NCBI GenBank assembly: GCA_016211955.1
Contig: JACRHX010000009.1
Location: 1-31,918 of the forward strand
Origin: Parcubacteria group bacterium
Lineage (GTDB): Bacteria; Patescibacteriota; Minisyncoccia; UBA6257; JACRHW01
Direction: 5' to 3'
DNA length: 31,918 nucleotides
Shown: in pieces, positions 13,879-20,973 of the stretch
How positions within the stretch are numbered: position 1 is the stretch's first letter
How the letters are laid out: every line of letters begins with the position of its first letter
Translations under genes and position numbers: made by a program
The notes under the pieces: model-generated
Database searches by the model: none
Told to the model about the DNA's origin: nothing
Seen by the model: the letters and a program-made list of their open reading frames with translations, nothing else

Positions 13879-15135
13879 ATGAAAAATATATCTAAACTTC
13901 TGATCTTCATCAAAGGGGCTGGAATAGCGATAAAAATCCTAGTTTTTATTATATCGTTTCTCCTTGTGGGCATAGGGAGTTTTTATGTAGGAAGAATTTC
14001 GGCGACGATACTTCCCCCTCAAATTATAATCCCGGCACACGTCACCTCACCAACCAAACCAAATCTTGATTTTGGTATTTTTTGGGAGACATGGAATACC
14101 GCACAAGATCTTTATATTTCAAAGGCAAAGATAGATGAGAAAAACATGGTATATGGAGCAACTAAGGGGATGGTAAAATCTCTTGGTGATCCTTACACAG
14201 AATTCTTTACTCCGGAAGAAAATAAAACATTCTCTCAAGAAGTTGGAGGGGCTTTTGGGGGTATCGGCGCAGAAATAGGTTTTAAAAATGGAGATCTTAC
14301 TATTGTTGCACCACTCAAAGGAAACCCCGCAGAAGCAGTTGGGCTTCACGCAGGAGATAAAATACTCAAAATCGATGATAAGATAGTTACCAAAGACATG
14401 TCTCTCGATGAAGCCATTCGTATTATCCGAGGTCCCATAGATACAAAAGTAAAACTCCTCATACTTAGAAAAGACGTACAGGCTCCAAAAGAATTTGAGA
14501 TAACAAGGAAAGAAATCGTAATTCCTACTGCTGAACTTGATATGCTCGAAGGGGGTGTGGCACATATAAAACTTTACAACTTCAACGCACGAGCAGCATC
14601 AAAATTTTACAGCCTCCTCTACGAATCTCTCCTGGGCGGTGCCAAAGGATACATCATCGACGTACGCAATAACCCAGGCGGTTTCCTCGAGGTGGGGATA
14701 AACATCGCAAGCCACTTTATCGAACCAGGACAAGTTGTAGTGAAAGAAGAAAACTACAAAGGACAAGTTCAACTCCACCGTTCAAACATTAATGGGAGCG
14801 CGGTGTTACGGCAATTTCCTGTGATCCTTCTCGCAAACGAAGGGTCCGCATCGGCTTCCGAAATTCTTATCGGTGCATTACGAGATAATAGGGGGATAAA
14901 ACTGGTGGGTAAAAAGACCTTTGGAAAGGGAACGGTGCAAGAATTAAGAACACTAAGCGATGGGTCCTCTCTCAAGGTAACAATTGCAAGGTGGCTGACA
15001 CCAAAAGGAATATCGCTTGCGAACGGTGGTCTCATTCCTGATTATGAGGTAGCTTTTACCGAAGAAGATGCCGAAAATAAACGCGATCCGCAACTCAAAA
15101 AAGCCATCGAAATCCTTAAAGAGCAGATAAAATAA
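13879..15135 (+). CDS. S41-family carboxyl-terminal processing peptidase (CtpA/Prc type)
   Basis: 418 residues from the ATG at 13879. An N-terminal membrane helix (~17-40) anchors it with the protease outside. The PDZ domain spans ~120-200 (G-G-I-G-A-E-I, then G-L-H-A-G-D-K-I-L-K-I-D). The catalytic core has I-D-V-R-N-N-P-G-G (~260-268), Ser325 within E-G-S-A-S-A-S-E, and Lys350/Gln354 within F-G-K-G-T-V-Q, the Ser-Lys dyad with its Gln helper. CtpA-type proteases trim or degrade envelope proteins, including peptidoglycan hydrolases. The stop codon overlaps the next start (TAATG). It is divergent from priA. Confidence 0.95.
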   Translation: MKNISKLLIFIKGAGIAIKILVFIISFLLVGIGSFYVGRISATILPPQIIIPAHVTSPTKPNLDFGIFWETWNTAQDLYISKAKIDEKNMVYGATKGMVKSLGDPYTEFFTPEENKTFSQEVGGAFGGIGAEIGFKNGDLTIVAPLKGNPAEAVGLHAGDKILKIDDKIVTKDMSLDEAIRIIRGPIDTKVKLLILRKDVQAPKEFEITRKEIVIPTAELDMLEGGVAHIKLYNFNARAASKFYSLLYESLLGGAKGYIIDVRNNPGGFLEVGINIASHFIEPGQVVVKEENYKGQVQLHRSNINGSAVLRQFPVILLANEGSASASEILIGALRDNRGIKLVGKKTFGKGTVQELRTLSDGSSLKVTIARWLTPKGISLANGGLIPDYEVAFTEEDAENKRDPQLKKAIEILKEQIK

Positions 15136-15347
15136 TGGACATCCCCACACTAAAACTGGTCGCTCTTGTTGTTTTTCTCCTCTCAACTCTTTTTGTATTC
15201 ATACTGAGCATTATTCTTAATTATCACTGGACGAACTACAGCATCGACACAGCATCTCTTAAAAAAATACGATTTGTTTACCTACTTATTACAAGTATTT
15301 TGTTTTTCCTCACCATTGCTTTATTTCTCAACACACTTACTTCATGA
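15135..15347 (+). CDS. Small two-helix membrane protein, unknown function
   Basis: 70 residues, almost entirely two hydrophobic helices (~8-28 and ~46-67) joined by a short polar loop containing W-T-N-Y. It starts within the stop codon of the S41 protease gene and its TGA overlaps the next ATG (ATGA). This places it in a tightly coupled operon with the protease and the PH-like gene. I do not recognise a family. The overlaps on both sides make a real gene likely. Confidence 0.65.
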   Translation: MDIPTLKLVALVVFLLSTLFVFILSIILNYHWTNYSIDTASLKKIRFVYLLITSILFFLTIALFLNTLTS

Positions 15348-15655
15348 TTCAACCCTACGAAAACGAAACTATTACAAAAACGGTACGACGTCACTGGTTT
15401 GTTGTCGCTATTGATATTTTTATGTTCCTTGTCTTTGCATTGGTTCCCCTCATTGGAATTACCATGTTTTTAAATAATGTGACGGTGGGAAAAGACACAT
15501 CAAGTTACAATGCTTTTATTGCCTTCTTTTACCTCGTGTGGCTTGAATTTGCATGGATCATGTTTACGATTGCGTGGACGACAAACTACTACCTTGACGT
15601 AGTCCTCATCACAAATCGTCGTCTTCTAAAGATAGATTATCGTAGATGTGCCTAA
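15344..15655 (+). CDS. Bacterial PH-domain-like membrane protein, truncated by internal deletion
   Basis: 103 residues. Two membrane helices (~22-45 and ~60-80) are followed by L-D-V-V-L-I-T-N-R-R-L-L-K-I-D-Y, the beginning of a YdbS-type bacterial PH domain. The frame then closes after four unrelated residues. In the +1 frame the text resumes as D-V-P-N-P-N-S-I-K-N-I-I-F-E-H-H, the normal end of such domains. So the middle of the PH domain (several tens of residues, judged from the family) has been lost out of frame. The truncated product may still insert in the membrane, but the PH fold cannot form. Confidence 0.65.
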   Translation: MIQPYENETITKTVRRHWFVVAIDIFMFLVFALVPLIGITMFLNNVTVGKDTSSYNAFIAFFYLVWLEFAWIMFTIAWTTNYYLDVVLITNRRLLKIDYRRCA

Positions 15656-15737
15656 TCCAAATTCAATTAAAAATATCATCTTTGAACATCACGACGTGGC
15701 GCCACAAAATGAACCACCCAAAAAACCAACACAATGA
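15645..15737 (+). pseudogene. Frameshifted C-terminal remnant of the PH-domain gene
   Basis: 30 codons in the frame one base off from the upstream gene. They encode D-V-P-N-P-N-S-I-K-N-I-I-F and a Pro/Lys-rich tail, ending in a TGA that overlaps the rplI ATG (ATGA). The preserved coupling overlap shows that this was the original 3' end of the gene and that the loss is recent or an assembly artefact. Confidence 0.65.
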
Positions 15738-16177
15738 AACTTATTTTTCTTAAAGATGTATCTGGAGTAGGAAAGAGGGGGGAGATTAAAGAATGCAAAG
15801 AAGGTTATGCAAAAAATTTTCTTCTTCCTAGCGGGCTCGCAAGATTAGCTACCAGCGAGGCGCTCTCTTCATTGGTGCAACAGAAAGAAGCTCAAGAATT
15901 ACGCAGAAAAAAGGAACATGCAATCCAAATCGAACTCGCGCAACAACTAAAAAACATGGAGCTTGTTTTTACACTTAAAACATCAAAAGAAAGCGCGTTC
16001 GGATCAATCACAAAAAACGATATTCTTCTTAGGCTTGAAGAAGGGGGGATTGAGCTTTCAAAAGACGCGCTCGAGCTCGATCGCCCCATAAAAAAAACAG
16101 GGGTAGTTGAAATCCCTGTTTCCCTAAAAGACAACCTCCGCTCAACACTAAAAATAAGGGTCGAGAGCTCTTCTTAG
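15734..16177 (+). CDS. rplI: 50S ribosomal protein L9
   Basis: A 147-residue L9 with the N-terminal rRNA-binding domain (M-K-L-I-F-L-K-D-V-S-G-V-G-K-R-G-E-I-K-E, then G-Y-A-K-N-F-L-L-P), a long connecting helix (~45-75) and a C-terminal domain (F-G-S-I-T-K-N-D-I near 90). In the PH-remnant frame the upstream TGA overlaps its ATG, so translation was probably coupled to the PH gene. Its last 4 bp overlap rpmA tail to tail. As I recall it, L9 is kept in Parcubacteria but lost in Microgenomates. Confidence 0.95.
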   Translation: MKLIFLKDVSGVGKRGEIKECKEGYAKNFLLPSGLARLATSEALSSLVQQKEAQELRRKKEHAIQIELAQQLKNMELVFTLKTSKESAFGSITKNDILLRLEEGGIELSKDALELDRPIKKTGVVEIPVSLKDNLRSTLKIRVESSS

Positions 16178-16446
16178 ATTACGTTAATTACTGTAATCTT
16201 TTTACGTGATCCATCAAATGCGGTTTTTTGACGTGACGAAAACTTGACGCTTCCAGGAACGATAGCATAAAGTGTATCGTCACCTCCACGTCGAACATTT
16301 TTACCTGGGTGCCACTTTGTACCTCTTTGACGTATCAAAATAGTTCCTGCTTTTACGGGCTGTCCATCGAATTTTTTTACTCCTAAACGTTTTGAGCGTG
16401 AATCTCTGCCCAACTTGGTAGAGCCGCCCGCTTTGGTATGTGCCAT
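16174..16446 (-). CDS. rpmA: 50S ribosomal protein L27
   Basis: A 90-residue L27 beginning M-A-H-T-K-A-G-G-S-T-K-L-G-R-D-S-R-S-K-R-L-G-V-K, with G-T-I-L-I-R-Q-R-G-T-K-W-H-P-G-K-N-V-R-R-G-G-D-D-T-L. The N-terminus reaches the peptidyl transferase centre. Here it has no extra cleaved prepeptide of the Firmicutes type. It is transcribed alone on the minus strand, converging on rplI with a 4-bp overlap; the usual rplU partner is not adjacent. Upstream is a CTAA-rich inverted repeat. Confidence 0.97.
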   Translation of the reverse strand: MAHTKAGGSTKLGRDSRSKRLGVKKFDGQPVKAGTILIRQRGTKWHPGKNVRRGGDDTLYAIVPGSVKFSSRQKTAFDGSRKKITVINVI

Positions 16447-16449
16447 ATG

Positions 16450-16549
16450 TTAGTAATTAGCTTTTAGTATGTTAGGCTATTAGGATATCAAGTTAGAAAT
16501 TGAAAGTTCCGATCTGCTAATACCCTAAAACCTAACCCCTAATAAGCTT
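16450..16549. repeat. CTAA-rich inverted repeat between rpmA and a small membrane gene
   Basis: The left arm (16450-16489) has TTAGTAATTAG/GTTAGGCTATTAGGATATC words. The right arm (~16510-16549) has GATCTGCTAATACCCTAAAACC and CTAACCCCTAATAAG words. They are imperfect inverted copies, similar in composition to the ribosomal-operon repeats. It lies between divergent starts at 16446 (-) and 16557 (+). Confidence 0.55.
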
Positions 16550-16556
16550 GTAGATT

Positions 16557-16730
16557 ATGACAAATTTCATCAAAAAAGTCAAAACCTTCTACGAAGAGCA
16601 CAGAACGCTCATTATTTTCGGATTTCTCATCTTCCTTAGCACAACCATCGCCTTTGGTTTTGGCGTCATAGTAGGGGAAGAGCTAGTAGCAAAAACACCC
16701 CTCATTTACTCAACTCCCCTAAAAAAATAA
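16557..16730 (+). CDS. Small single-helix membrane protein (57 aa)
   Basis: The ATG at 16557 opens 57 codons: a basic amphipathic N-terminus (F-I-K-K-V-K-T-F-Y-E-E-H-R), one hydrophobic helix (~18-40, with the pattern T-I-A-F-G-F-G-V-I-V-G) and a short polar tail. An intrinsic terminator starts 3 nt after the stop, which supports a real, monocistronic gene. I recall similar E-x-H-R plus A-F-G-x-G small membrane proteins in other Parcubacteria, but I cannot name a function. Confidence 0.6.
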   Translation: MTNFIKKVKTFYEEHRTLIIFGFLIFLSTTIAFGFGVIVGEELVAKTPLIYSTPLKK

Positions 16731-16732
16731 AA

Positions 16733-16762
16733 AACGACGGGGGAGTCGTTTGTGTTTTTTAT
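16733..16762 (+). terminator. Intrinsic terminator after the small membrane gene
   Basis: Stem AACGAC (16733-16738)/GTCGTT (16745-16750) with a GGGGGA loop, followed by TGTGTTTTTT. The downstream minus-strand gene ends at 16759, inside the T-tract. Confidence 0.8.
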
Positions 16763-17094
16763 CTATTATTTCCTAGTCTAATATGTGCGATGAGCACAAC
16801 ATTAAAATTCTTTGACTCAAGGGGGTTATAGCGCTTGGTATCAATGTTCTTCAACACACGCTTGCGGTCGCCCCACGCCTCAAGAAGATCGTATTCATGA
16901 AGAAGTCCAAAGTATGCGTCCCACGACTCCTCAACAGAAACCTTACCGCCATGAACAAGGTTATCAACCTTATGTTCGTACTCACGAAGAACACGCAATT
17001 GTTGTTCTGGCCCCAAGTTTGGATAATCTAAAGCGCCCAAACTGCAATCAAGATCATTAATCAAATTATTTACACGATCTGGTTCTGGAAGCAT
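16759..17094 (-). CDS. Hypothetical soluble protein (111 aa)
   Basis: 111 residues, acidic to neutral, mostly predicted helical, with no signal peptide or membrane segment. No family is recognised. Features include L-R-V-L-R-E-Y-E-H-K-V-D-N-L-V-H-G-G and S-W-D-A-Y-F-G-L-L-H-E-Y-D-L-L-E-A-W-G-D. It has one of the clearest Shine-Dalgarno sites in the window: GGAGGT at 17108-17103, with an 8-nt spacer to the ATG. A matching promoter lies upstream, so it is likely expressed. It stands alone between the small membrane gene (convergent) and another hypothetical gene. Confidence 0.65.
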   Translation of the reverse strand: MLPEPDRVNNLINDLDCSLGALDYPNLGPEQQLRVLREYEHKVDNLVHGGKVSVEESWDAYFGLLHEYDLLEAWGDRKRVLKNIDTKRYNPLESKNFNVVLIAHIRLGNNR

Positions 17095-17130
17095 AACGCA
17101 CGACCTCCAAGTTGATAAAGTTCTGCATAC

Positions 17131-17159
17131 TGTATAGCATATCCTTTTATATTATCCAA
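17131..17159 (-). promoter_or_regulatory. Putative promoter of the 111-aa hypothetical gene
   Basis: On the minus strand, TTGGAT (17159-17154), a 17-nt spacer ending in TGC, and TATACA (17136-17131), an extended -10. The leader is about 30 nt and contains the GGAGGT ribosome-binding site at 17108-17103. Confidence 0.55.
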
Positions 17160-17241
17160 TTTTCAAATTAAGCAGGGGAGCGGGCTTATTTCAAAGAAAC
17201 TCCCAAGAAGATACGTCGCACAATATATGTTTTCGGACATA

Positions 17242-17273
17242 TTAAGTAAAACAAAAGCCCCGCAATGAGGGCT
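17242..17273 (-). terminator. Intrinsic terminator of the 94-aa hypothetical gene
   Basis: On the minus strand, AGCCC (17273-17269), an 8-nt loop, GGGCT (17260-17256), then TTTGTTTTACTT. It lies 25 nt after the stop of the gene at 17298-17582. The rest of 17095-17297 shows only the promoter described separately. Confidence 0.6.
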
Positions 17274-17297
17274 GTTCAATCTACTTCTAGTAGCTCT

Positions 17298-17582
17298 TTA
17301 GCTTCGCACGATTCTTCGAATCACCGTATAATTAATATAATCGCTGGGATCGTAGAGATCGTATCCAATACAGTACACGTGAGTGTATTCGGATGAGATT
17401 TCGATGTCTTCAAAACTCACACCAGGCCACTTTTCCTGAATGCGATCGAGAAGATATTGAAAACTCATTTCACCAGAGATATACATCGTATTCTCGTCAT
17501 CCTTTGGAGTCTGGGAATTCTCAGCCCGTCGCCTTTCAGAATCACGGATACCCACAAGAATCTGTTCGGTTGTCAAACACAT
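17298..17582 (-). CDS. Hypothetical protein (94 aa)
   Basis: 94 residues, soluble. A charged N-terminal helix (I-R-D-S-E-R-R-R-A-E) is followed by Y-L-L-D-R-I-Q-E-K-W-P-G-V-S-F-E-D-I-E-I and a Tyr/Asp-rich end. No family is recognised. It has an AAAGGA ribosome-binding site 11 nt before the ATG, a near-consensus promoter (17637-17664) and a terminator, so it looks like an independent expressed gene. Confidence 0.62.
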   Translation of the reverse strand: MCLTTEQILVGIRDSERRRAENSQTPKDDENTMYISGEMSFQYLLDRIQEKWPGVSFEDIEISSEYTHVYCIGYDLYDPSDYINYTVIRRIVRS

Positions 17583-17636
17583 TTTACTCTATGTCCTTTC
17601 TTTTTGTGTAAACCTCGCGAAAAGATTTACGTGTAC

Positions 17637-17664
17637 ATAATAACACAATGTACTTTTTTGTCAA
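17637..17664 (-). promoter_or_regulatory. Sigma-70-type promoter of the 94-aa hypothetical gene
   Basis: On the minus strand, consensus TTGACA (17664-17659), a 16-nt spacer, then TATTAT (17642-17637). One of the best -35/-10 pairs in the window; the leader is ~45-50 nt. Confidence 0.7.
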
Positions 17665-17677
17665 CTCAAAAATTACT

Positions 17678-18013
17678 TCAAAATAAATTTTTTAAATACT
17701 CAAGAAAACTAACAACTAGCTTAAAAAAGAAAATTGCTATTTGAATAACAATTTTAATAAGAGGCTTGAAGAGGGTATCAACTATTTTCTTGCCTGTATC
17801 CCCCATCATTTTTTTAACTTCAGAAAAAGATGTGTTGAGTCCTCCCCTATCTATTTTATACACATCCTTCTTTATTTCTTGTACTGCAATCGTAACGTCT
17901 TTGGATACAGAAAAATTATCTACAGCTGCAACAGAAACAAAATGAACTTGAAAAACAAATAAGAACACAGCTACTATCACGATAAGATACATTCCCAAAG
18001 GAACTTTTCTCAT
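17678..18013 (-). CDS. Hypothetical secreted or membrane protein (111 aa)
   Basis: 111 residues. The N-terminal hydrophobic segment (~8-30) resembles a signal peptide or anchor ending near V-S-V-A-A-V. A polar middle contains V-Q-E-I-K-K-D-V-Y-K-I. A second hydrophobic amphipathic helix lies at the C-terminus (~84-108, rich in Phe, Ile and Val with Lys). No family is recognised. A strong extended -10 sits 6 nt before the ATG and there is no Shine-Dalgarno sequence, so a leaderless mRNA is likely. Confidence 0.62.
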   Translation of the reverse strand: MRKVPLGMYLIVIVAVFLFVFQVHFVSVAAVDNFSVSKDVTIAVQEIKKDVYKIDRGGLNTSFSEVKKMMGDTGKKIVDTLFKPLIKIVIQIAIFFFKLVVSFLEYLKNLF

Positions 18014-18019
18014 ATTCTT

Positions 18020-18025
18020 ATTATA
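18020..18025 (-). promoter_or_regulatory. Extended -10 of the 111-aa membrane gene (leaderless)
   Basis: On the minus strand, T-A-T-G-C followed by TATAAT, a perfect -10 hexamer with the TGn extension. The ATG begins at 18013, where transcription should start. Confidence 0.65.
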
Positions 18026-18054
18026 GCATATCCCTTATGTACTAGTGCTAAATA

Positions 18055-18120
18055 AAGAGATTCTTCACTACGTTCAGGATGACAGACCGGTGCTGGATTC
18101 CCGCTTACGCCAGGAATGAC
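18055..18120. repeat. Half-copy of the GAGATTCTTC...CAGGATGAC repeat plus GATTCCCGC motif
   Basis: GAGATTCTTCACTACG...CAGGATGACAG matches the right arms at 5021-5047 and 7168-7196. It is followed by TGGATTCCCGCTTACGCCAG and AATGACAG, a diverged relative of the 6487-6512 palindrome. The left arm of the first repeat is absent. Confidence 0.65.
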
Positions 18121-18130
18121 AGTGAGGATG

Positions 18131-18242
18131 TAGCCACCCAGACCACAAGCGAGTCCTCAAGGAGGAGTCAAGTGTTATCGCTATGATAGGAGGGTTATAA
18201 GAGTCACCCCCTTGGAGACGAGTGTTGGTTTGGGTGGGGCCA
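18131..18242. repeat. 112-bp imperfect inverted repeat
   Basis: The left arm 18131-18170 (CCACCCAGACCA...GAGTCCTCAAGGAGG) pairs with the right arm 18201-18242 (CCTTGGAGACGAGTG...TTTGGGTGGGG), leaving a ~30-nt centre. With the half repeat before it, this accounts for the whole 230-bp gap between the M23 gene and the 111-aa gene. It ends 1 nt from the M23 stop codon. It may be a strong transcription end or another mobile hairpin. Confidence 0.65.
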
Positions 18243-18243
18243 A

Positions 18244-19506
18244 TTACAGATAGTCCTTAGGATTGACGGTGACTCCCACAGGAACTAGTCCTGCTGCTGG
18301 AGGAACCGATTTAAATTTTATGCTTGGCGTCCAATATACCCCAAAATGAAGATGCGGCCCCGTTGCGTATCCGGTGTTACCAGAATAACCAATAAGATCA
18401 CCTCGTTTTACCGACTGCCCAATGGAAACCAAATTATTTTGAGATAGATGTGCGTACAGTGTCGTAAGATTATTATCATGGGAAAGGAGTATGTGTTTCC
18501 CATACTGAAAACGATCAAAGCGCGAACTCCCTCTATCATTATTACTAATCGCAAACACCTTACCATCTGCAACCGCATATATAGGTGTTCCCACACTCAC
18601 CCCATAATCAATCCCATTATGAAACTTTGTACGGTAGGCACGCTGAGCAAAATCGGTTGCACCATATCCCTGTGTTAAAACACCCCCCCTTATGGGACTT
18701 ATAAAAGTACCGCGTCGTGGCGAGAGTAAAGAATTATCAAATGAAGCACGTAACTGACGTTCTAAGTCATCTATTTCTTTTCCAATTTTTTCTTGCTTCT
18801 GCTCAAGCGTACTTAACTGTTTTTGATAAATCGCCTCTGTATTTTTTGTCTGCCTAAGAAGACTATCCTTCATCTCTTTTTCTTCCGCCACAATGCTCTT
18901 TTTTGCTTGTAATCGCCCCTGCTCTGTTGCTTTTTGTTCTTTCTTATCTTGCGTTTCACCAAGAGTACCATCAAGTTCACCCTGTAGCTGTTTCAAATCG
19001 TCTACCGCGGCATAAAGCGATGTATTTATAGCAGAGAGGCTTTCAACATCAGCAAGGCTCTCGGAGAGACTCTTGGTACGTAAAAGTACAAAAAGGGGTG
19101 GCTCTCTGTCACTTCCATGCATATCTCGTAATACTGCACCAAGCGCCTCTTCCTTTTGCTGTATCTTTATCTTTAAGTCATTGATTTCATACTGTAGCGC
19201 ACTTGCCTCTGAACTCAGTTTTTGTATTTGAATCTGACTCTCTTTTATCCCAAGATTAAGCTTCGTAATCGAAGAGGTGATACTCCCTAGTTCACGCTGG
19301 AGAGTTTTTTTTTCTGATTGTACTCCGGAGAGGTTTTCGTGAACCTCCTTAATCTGTTGGTGCACCACCTCTAGCTCCTTCGCCTTTTGCTCGATAACGC
19401 CCTTAAGGTCTGACGGTACTGCTGCATCACTATATAACCCATGAAATAATGACGTTGCCAAAACGCCCATGAGCACCGTGCGCAATAATAAGGTACCTAA
19501 ACGCAT
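18244..19506 (-). CDS. EnvC-like murein hydrolase: coiled coil plus M23/LytM domain
   Basis: 420 residues. The signal peptide is ~1-29, two long coiled-coil stretches span ~32-125 and ~165-258, and an M23 (LytM) endopeptidase domain spans ~270-405. The zinc ligands are intact: His296 and Asp300 (H-N-G-I-D-Y) and His387 of H-L-H. His353 (Y-A-H-L-S) and His385 are also present. So unlike EnvC or NlpD activators with a degenerate site, this one may itself cut peptidoglycan cross-links. Architecture matches divisome-associated EnvC-type proteins. Its ATG lies 1 nt after the gltX stop. It is the last gene of the long minus-strand block. Confidence 0.93.
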   Translation of the reverse strand: MRLGTLLLRTVLMGVLATSLFHGLYSDAAVPSDLKGVIEQKAKELEVVHQQIKEVHENLSGVQSEKKTLQRELGSITSSITKLNLGIKESQIQIQKLSSEASALQYEINDLKIKIQQKEEALGAVLRDMHGSDREPPLFVLLRTKSLSESLADVESLSAINTSLYAAVDDLKQLQGELDGTLGETQDKKEQKATEQGRLQAKKSIVAEEKEMKDSLLRQTKNTEAIYQKQLSTLEQKQEKIGKEIDDLERQLRASFDNSLLSPRRGTFISPIRGGVLTQGYGATDFAQRAYRTKFHNGIDYGVSVGTPIYAVADGKVFAISNNDRGSSRFDRFQYGKHILLSHDNNLTTLYAHLSQNNLVSIGQSVKRGDLIGYSGNTGYATGPHLHFGVYWTPSIKFKSVPPAAGLVPVGVTVNPKDYL

Positions 19507-19507
19507 G

Positions 19508-20932
19508 TTATTTTTGTTGTGTAAGTTTCTGGAGAGCAGACGCTATGCGCACCAAAGAATCCTCCTTTCCTAAAATATCTGCTATCTCAAAAGGTCCCGG
19601 AGAATGAGACTGTCCAGAAAGCGCGACCCTGAGAGGCCATAACACCTCTCCCCTCCCCCTCGATTCTGTAAGAGGCATTATGAGCGACTCTAGTGCGGCG
19701 CTACCCCATGTTCCATCATAGACACCAAGTATATCTGCGACATCTCTAAGATTACTAGCTACTGTCTCTGAAGACATAGTTTTCCAGACAAGGAGCTGAG
19801 GGTCATATTCTTGCATATCAAAAAAGAAACGAGCAAGATCGGTAAACTCAGAAAGTCGTTTCATACGTTCCCGTTCAAGAGATGCGATCCTGATGAGTTT
19901 TTCTTTATGTTTTGTCCACTCCTCAGGCACAAAGGAACCTAAAAATACGGCGAGTTCCTCCGGTGTTTTTTCCTTGATATAGTGAGCGTTCATCCAATTT
20001 AATTTTTCAATATCAAAAATAGCACCCGCCTTCTGAACACGCGAGATGTCAAATTGCGCAATGAGTTGATCTTGTGTTAAAAGCTCCGTGTCAGAAGCAC
20101 TGGGATGCCACCCCAACAATCCAATAAAATTAAATAGTGCGTTTGGCAGATATCCAGTATTCTTATATTCGAGAATAGAAACCGCATTAAAACGCTTAGA
20201 AAGCTTTGCTCTGTTTTTATCGAGAATAAGGGGGAGGTGTGCATATTCTGGAGTTGTAAACCCAAGCGCCTTTTGTAATGCAATCTGTTTTGGTGTGTTT
20301 GAGATATGATCTTCTCCGCGAATCACATGACTAATATTCATTTCAAAATCATCAACCACCACTGCAAAATTATAAAGCGGGATGCGCAAATTTTTTGCTA
20401 TTACCACATCGCCAAAAAGACTCGTATCGAACTCCACACCCCCACGAATCATATCCTGAAAAATAATACGTGTTTCAGGCATTTTGAACCGGATAACAGA
20501 TAATTCGCCTTGCGTTATCCGCCGACGTGCATCCTCAGAGGAGATACTCCTACATCTTCCAGAATACTTAGGCGCAATCCCGCGTGTCATCATTTCCTGC
20601 CGCTCTATTTCAAGCTCCTCCTCTCGACAAAAACAATAATAAACATCTCCTTGCTCAAAAAGTTGGATAAGATATTTTTCATAAATATCTAAGCGTTCTG
20701 ATTGTCGATATGGCCCCTCGTCCCACGTTATGCCAAGCCAAGTCAAATGCTCTAAGATGTCTTTTTCAAAAGTAGGTTTTGATCGTTCAAGGTCAGTGTC
20801 CTCGATACGCAACACAAACGTACCTCCTATTTTTTTTGCAAAAAGATAGTTAAAAAGGCCTGTTCTTGCAGTACCTATATGAAGCGATCCTGTAGGAGAT
20901 GGTGCCAAACGAACACGTATATTAGAATTCAT
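19508..20932 (-). CDS. gltX: Glutamyl-tRNA synthetase
   Basis: A 474-residue class I synthetase. The HIGH motif appears as A-P-S-P-T-G-S-L-H-I-G near residue 8, R-I-E-D-T-D-L-E-R-S near 43, the R-G-E-D-H-I-S-N-T segment near 215, and K-L-S-K-R as the KMSKS box, followed by an anticodon-binding domain. Length is typical. It charges tRNA-Glu. In organisms with GatCAB it may also charge tRNA-Gln (no glnS or gat gene is in the window to test this). A likely -10 is at 20950-20955. It is separated from murG by structured element copy B, so it may be transcribed from its own promoter together with the M23 gene. Confidence 0.97.
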   Translation of the reverse strand: MNSNIRVRLAPSPTGSLHIGTARTGLFNYLFAKKIGGTFVLRIEDTDLERSKPTFEKDILEHLTWLGITWDEGPYRQSERLDIYEKYLIQLFEQGDVYYCFCREEELEIERQEMMTRGIAPKYSGRCRSISSEDARRRITQGELSVIRFKMPETRIIFQDMIRGGVEFDTSLFGDVVIAKNLRIPLYNFAVVVDDFEMNISHVIRGEDHISNTPKQIALQKALGFTTPEYAHLPLILDKNRAKLSKRFNAVSILEYKNTGYLPNALFNFIGLLGWHPSASDTELLTQDQLIAQFDISRVQKAGAIFDIEKLNWMNAHYIKEKTPEELAVFLGSFVPEEWTKHKEKLIRIASLERERMKRLSEFTDLARFFFDMQEYDPQLLVWKTMSSETVASNLRDVADILGVYDGTWGSAALESLIMPLTESRGRGEVLWPLRVALSGQSHSPGPFEIADILGKEDSLVRIASALQKLTQQK

Positions 20933-20949
20933 ATTTTTATAGTGTAAAT

Positions 20950-20955
20950 ATTATA
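20950..20955 (-). promoter_or_regulatory. Putative -10 of gltX
   Basis: TATAAT on the minus strand with the expected start ~10 nt before the gltX ATG at 20932. The -35 is unclear. It lies between structured element copy B and gltX. Confidence 0.4.
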
Positions 20956-20973
20956 ATAAAAATTTGGAAAGGG

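Noticed and set aside
18131..18242. Same family as the 28006-28169 element
   Set aside because: Both share a short GACGAGTG word and a branched or long stem, but no extended alignment could be made by eye.
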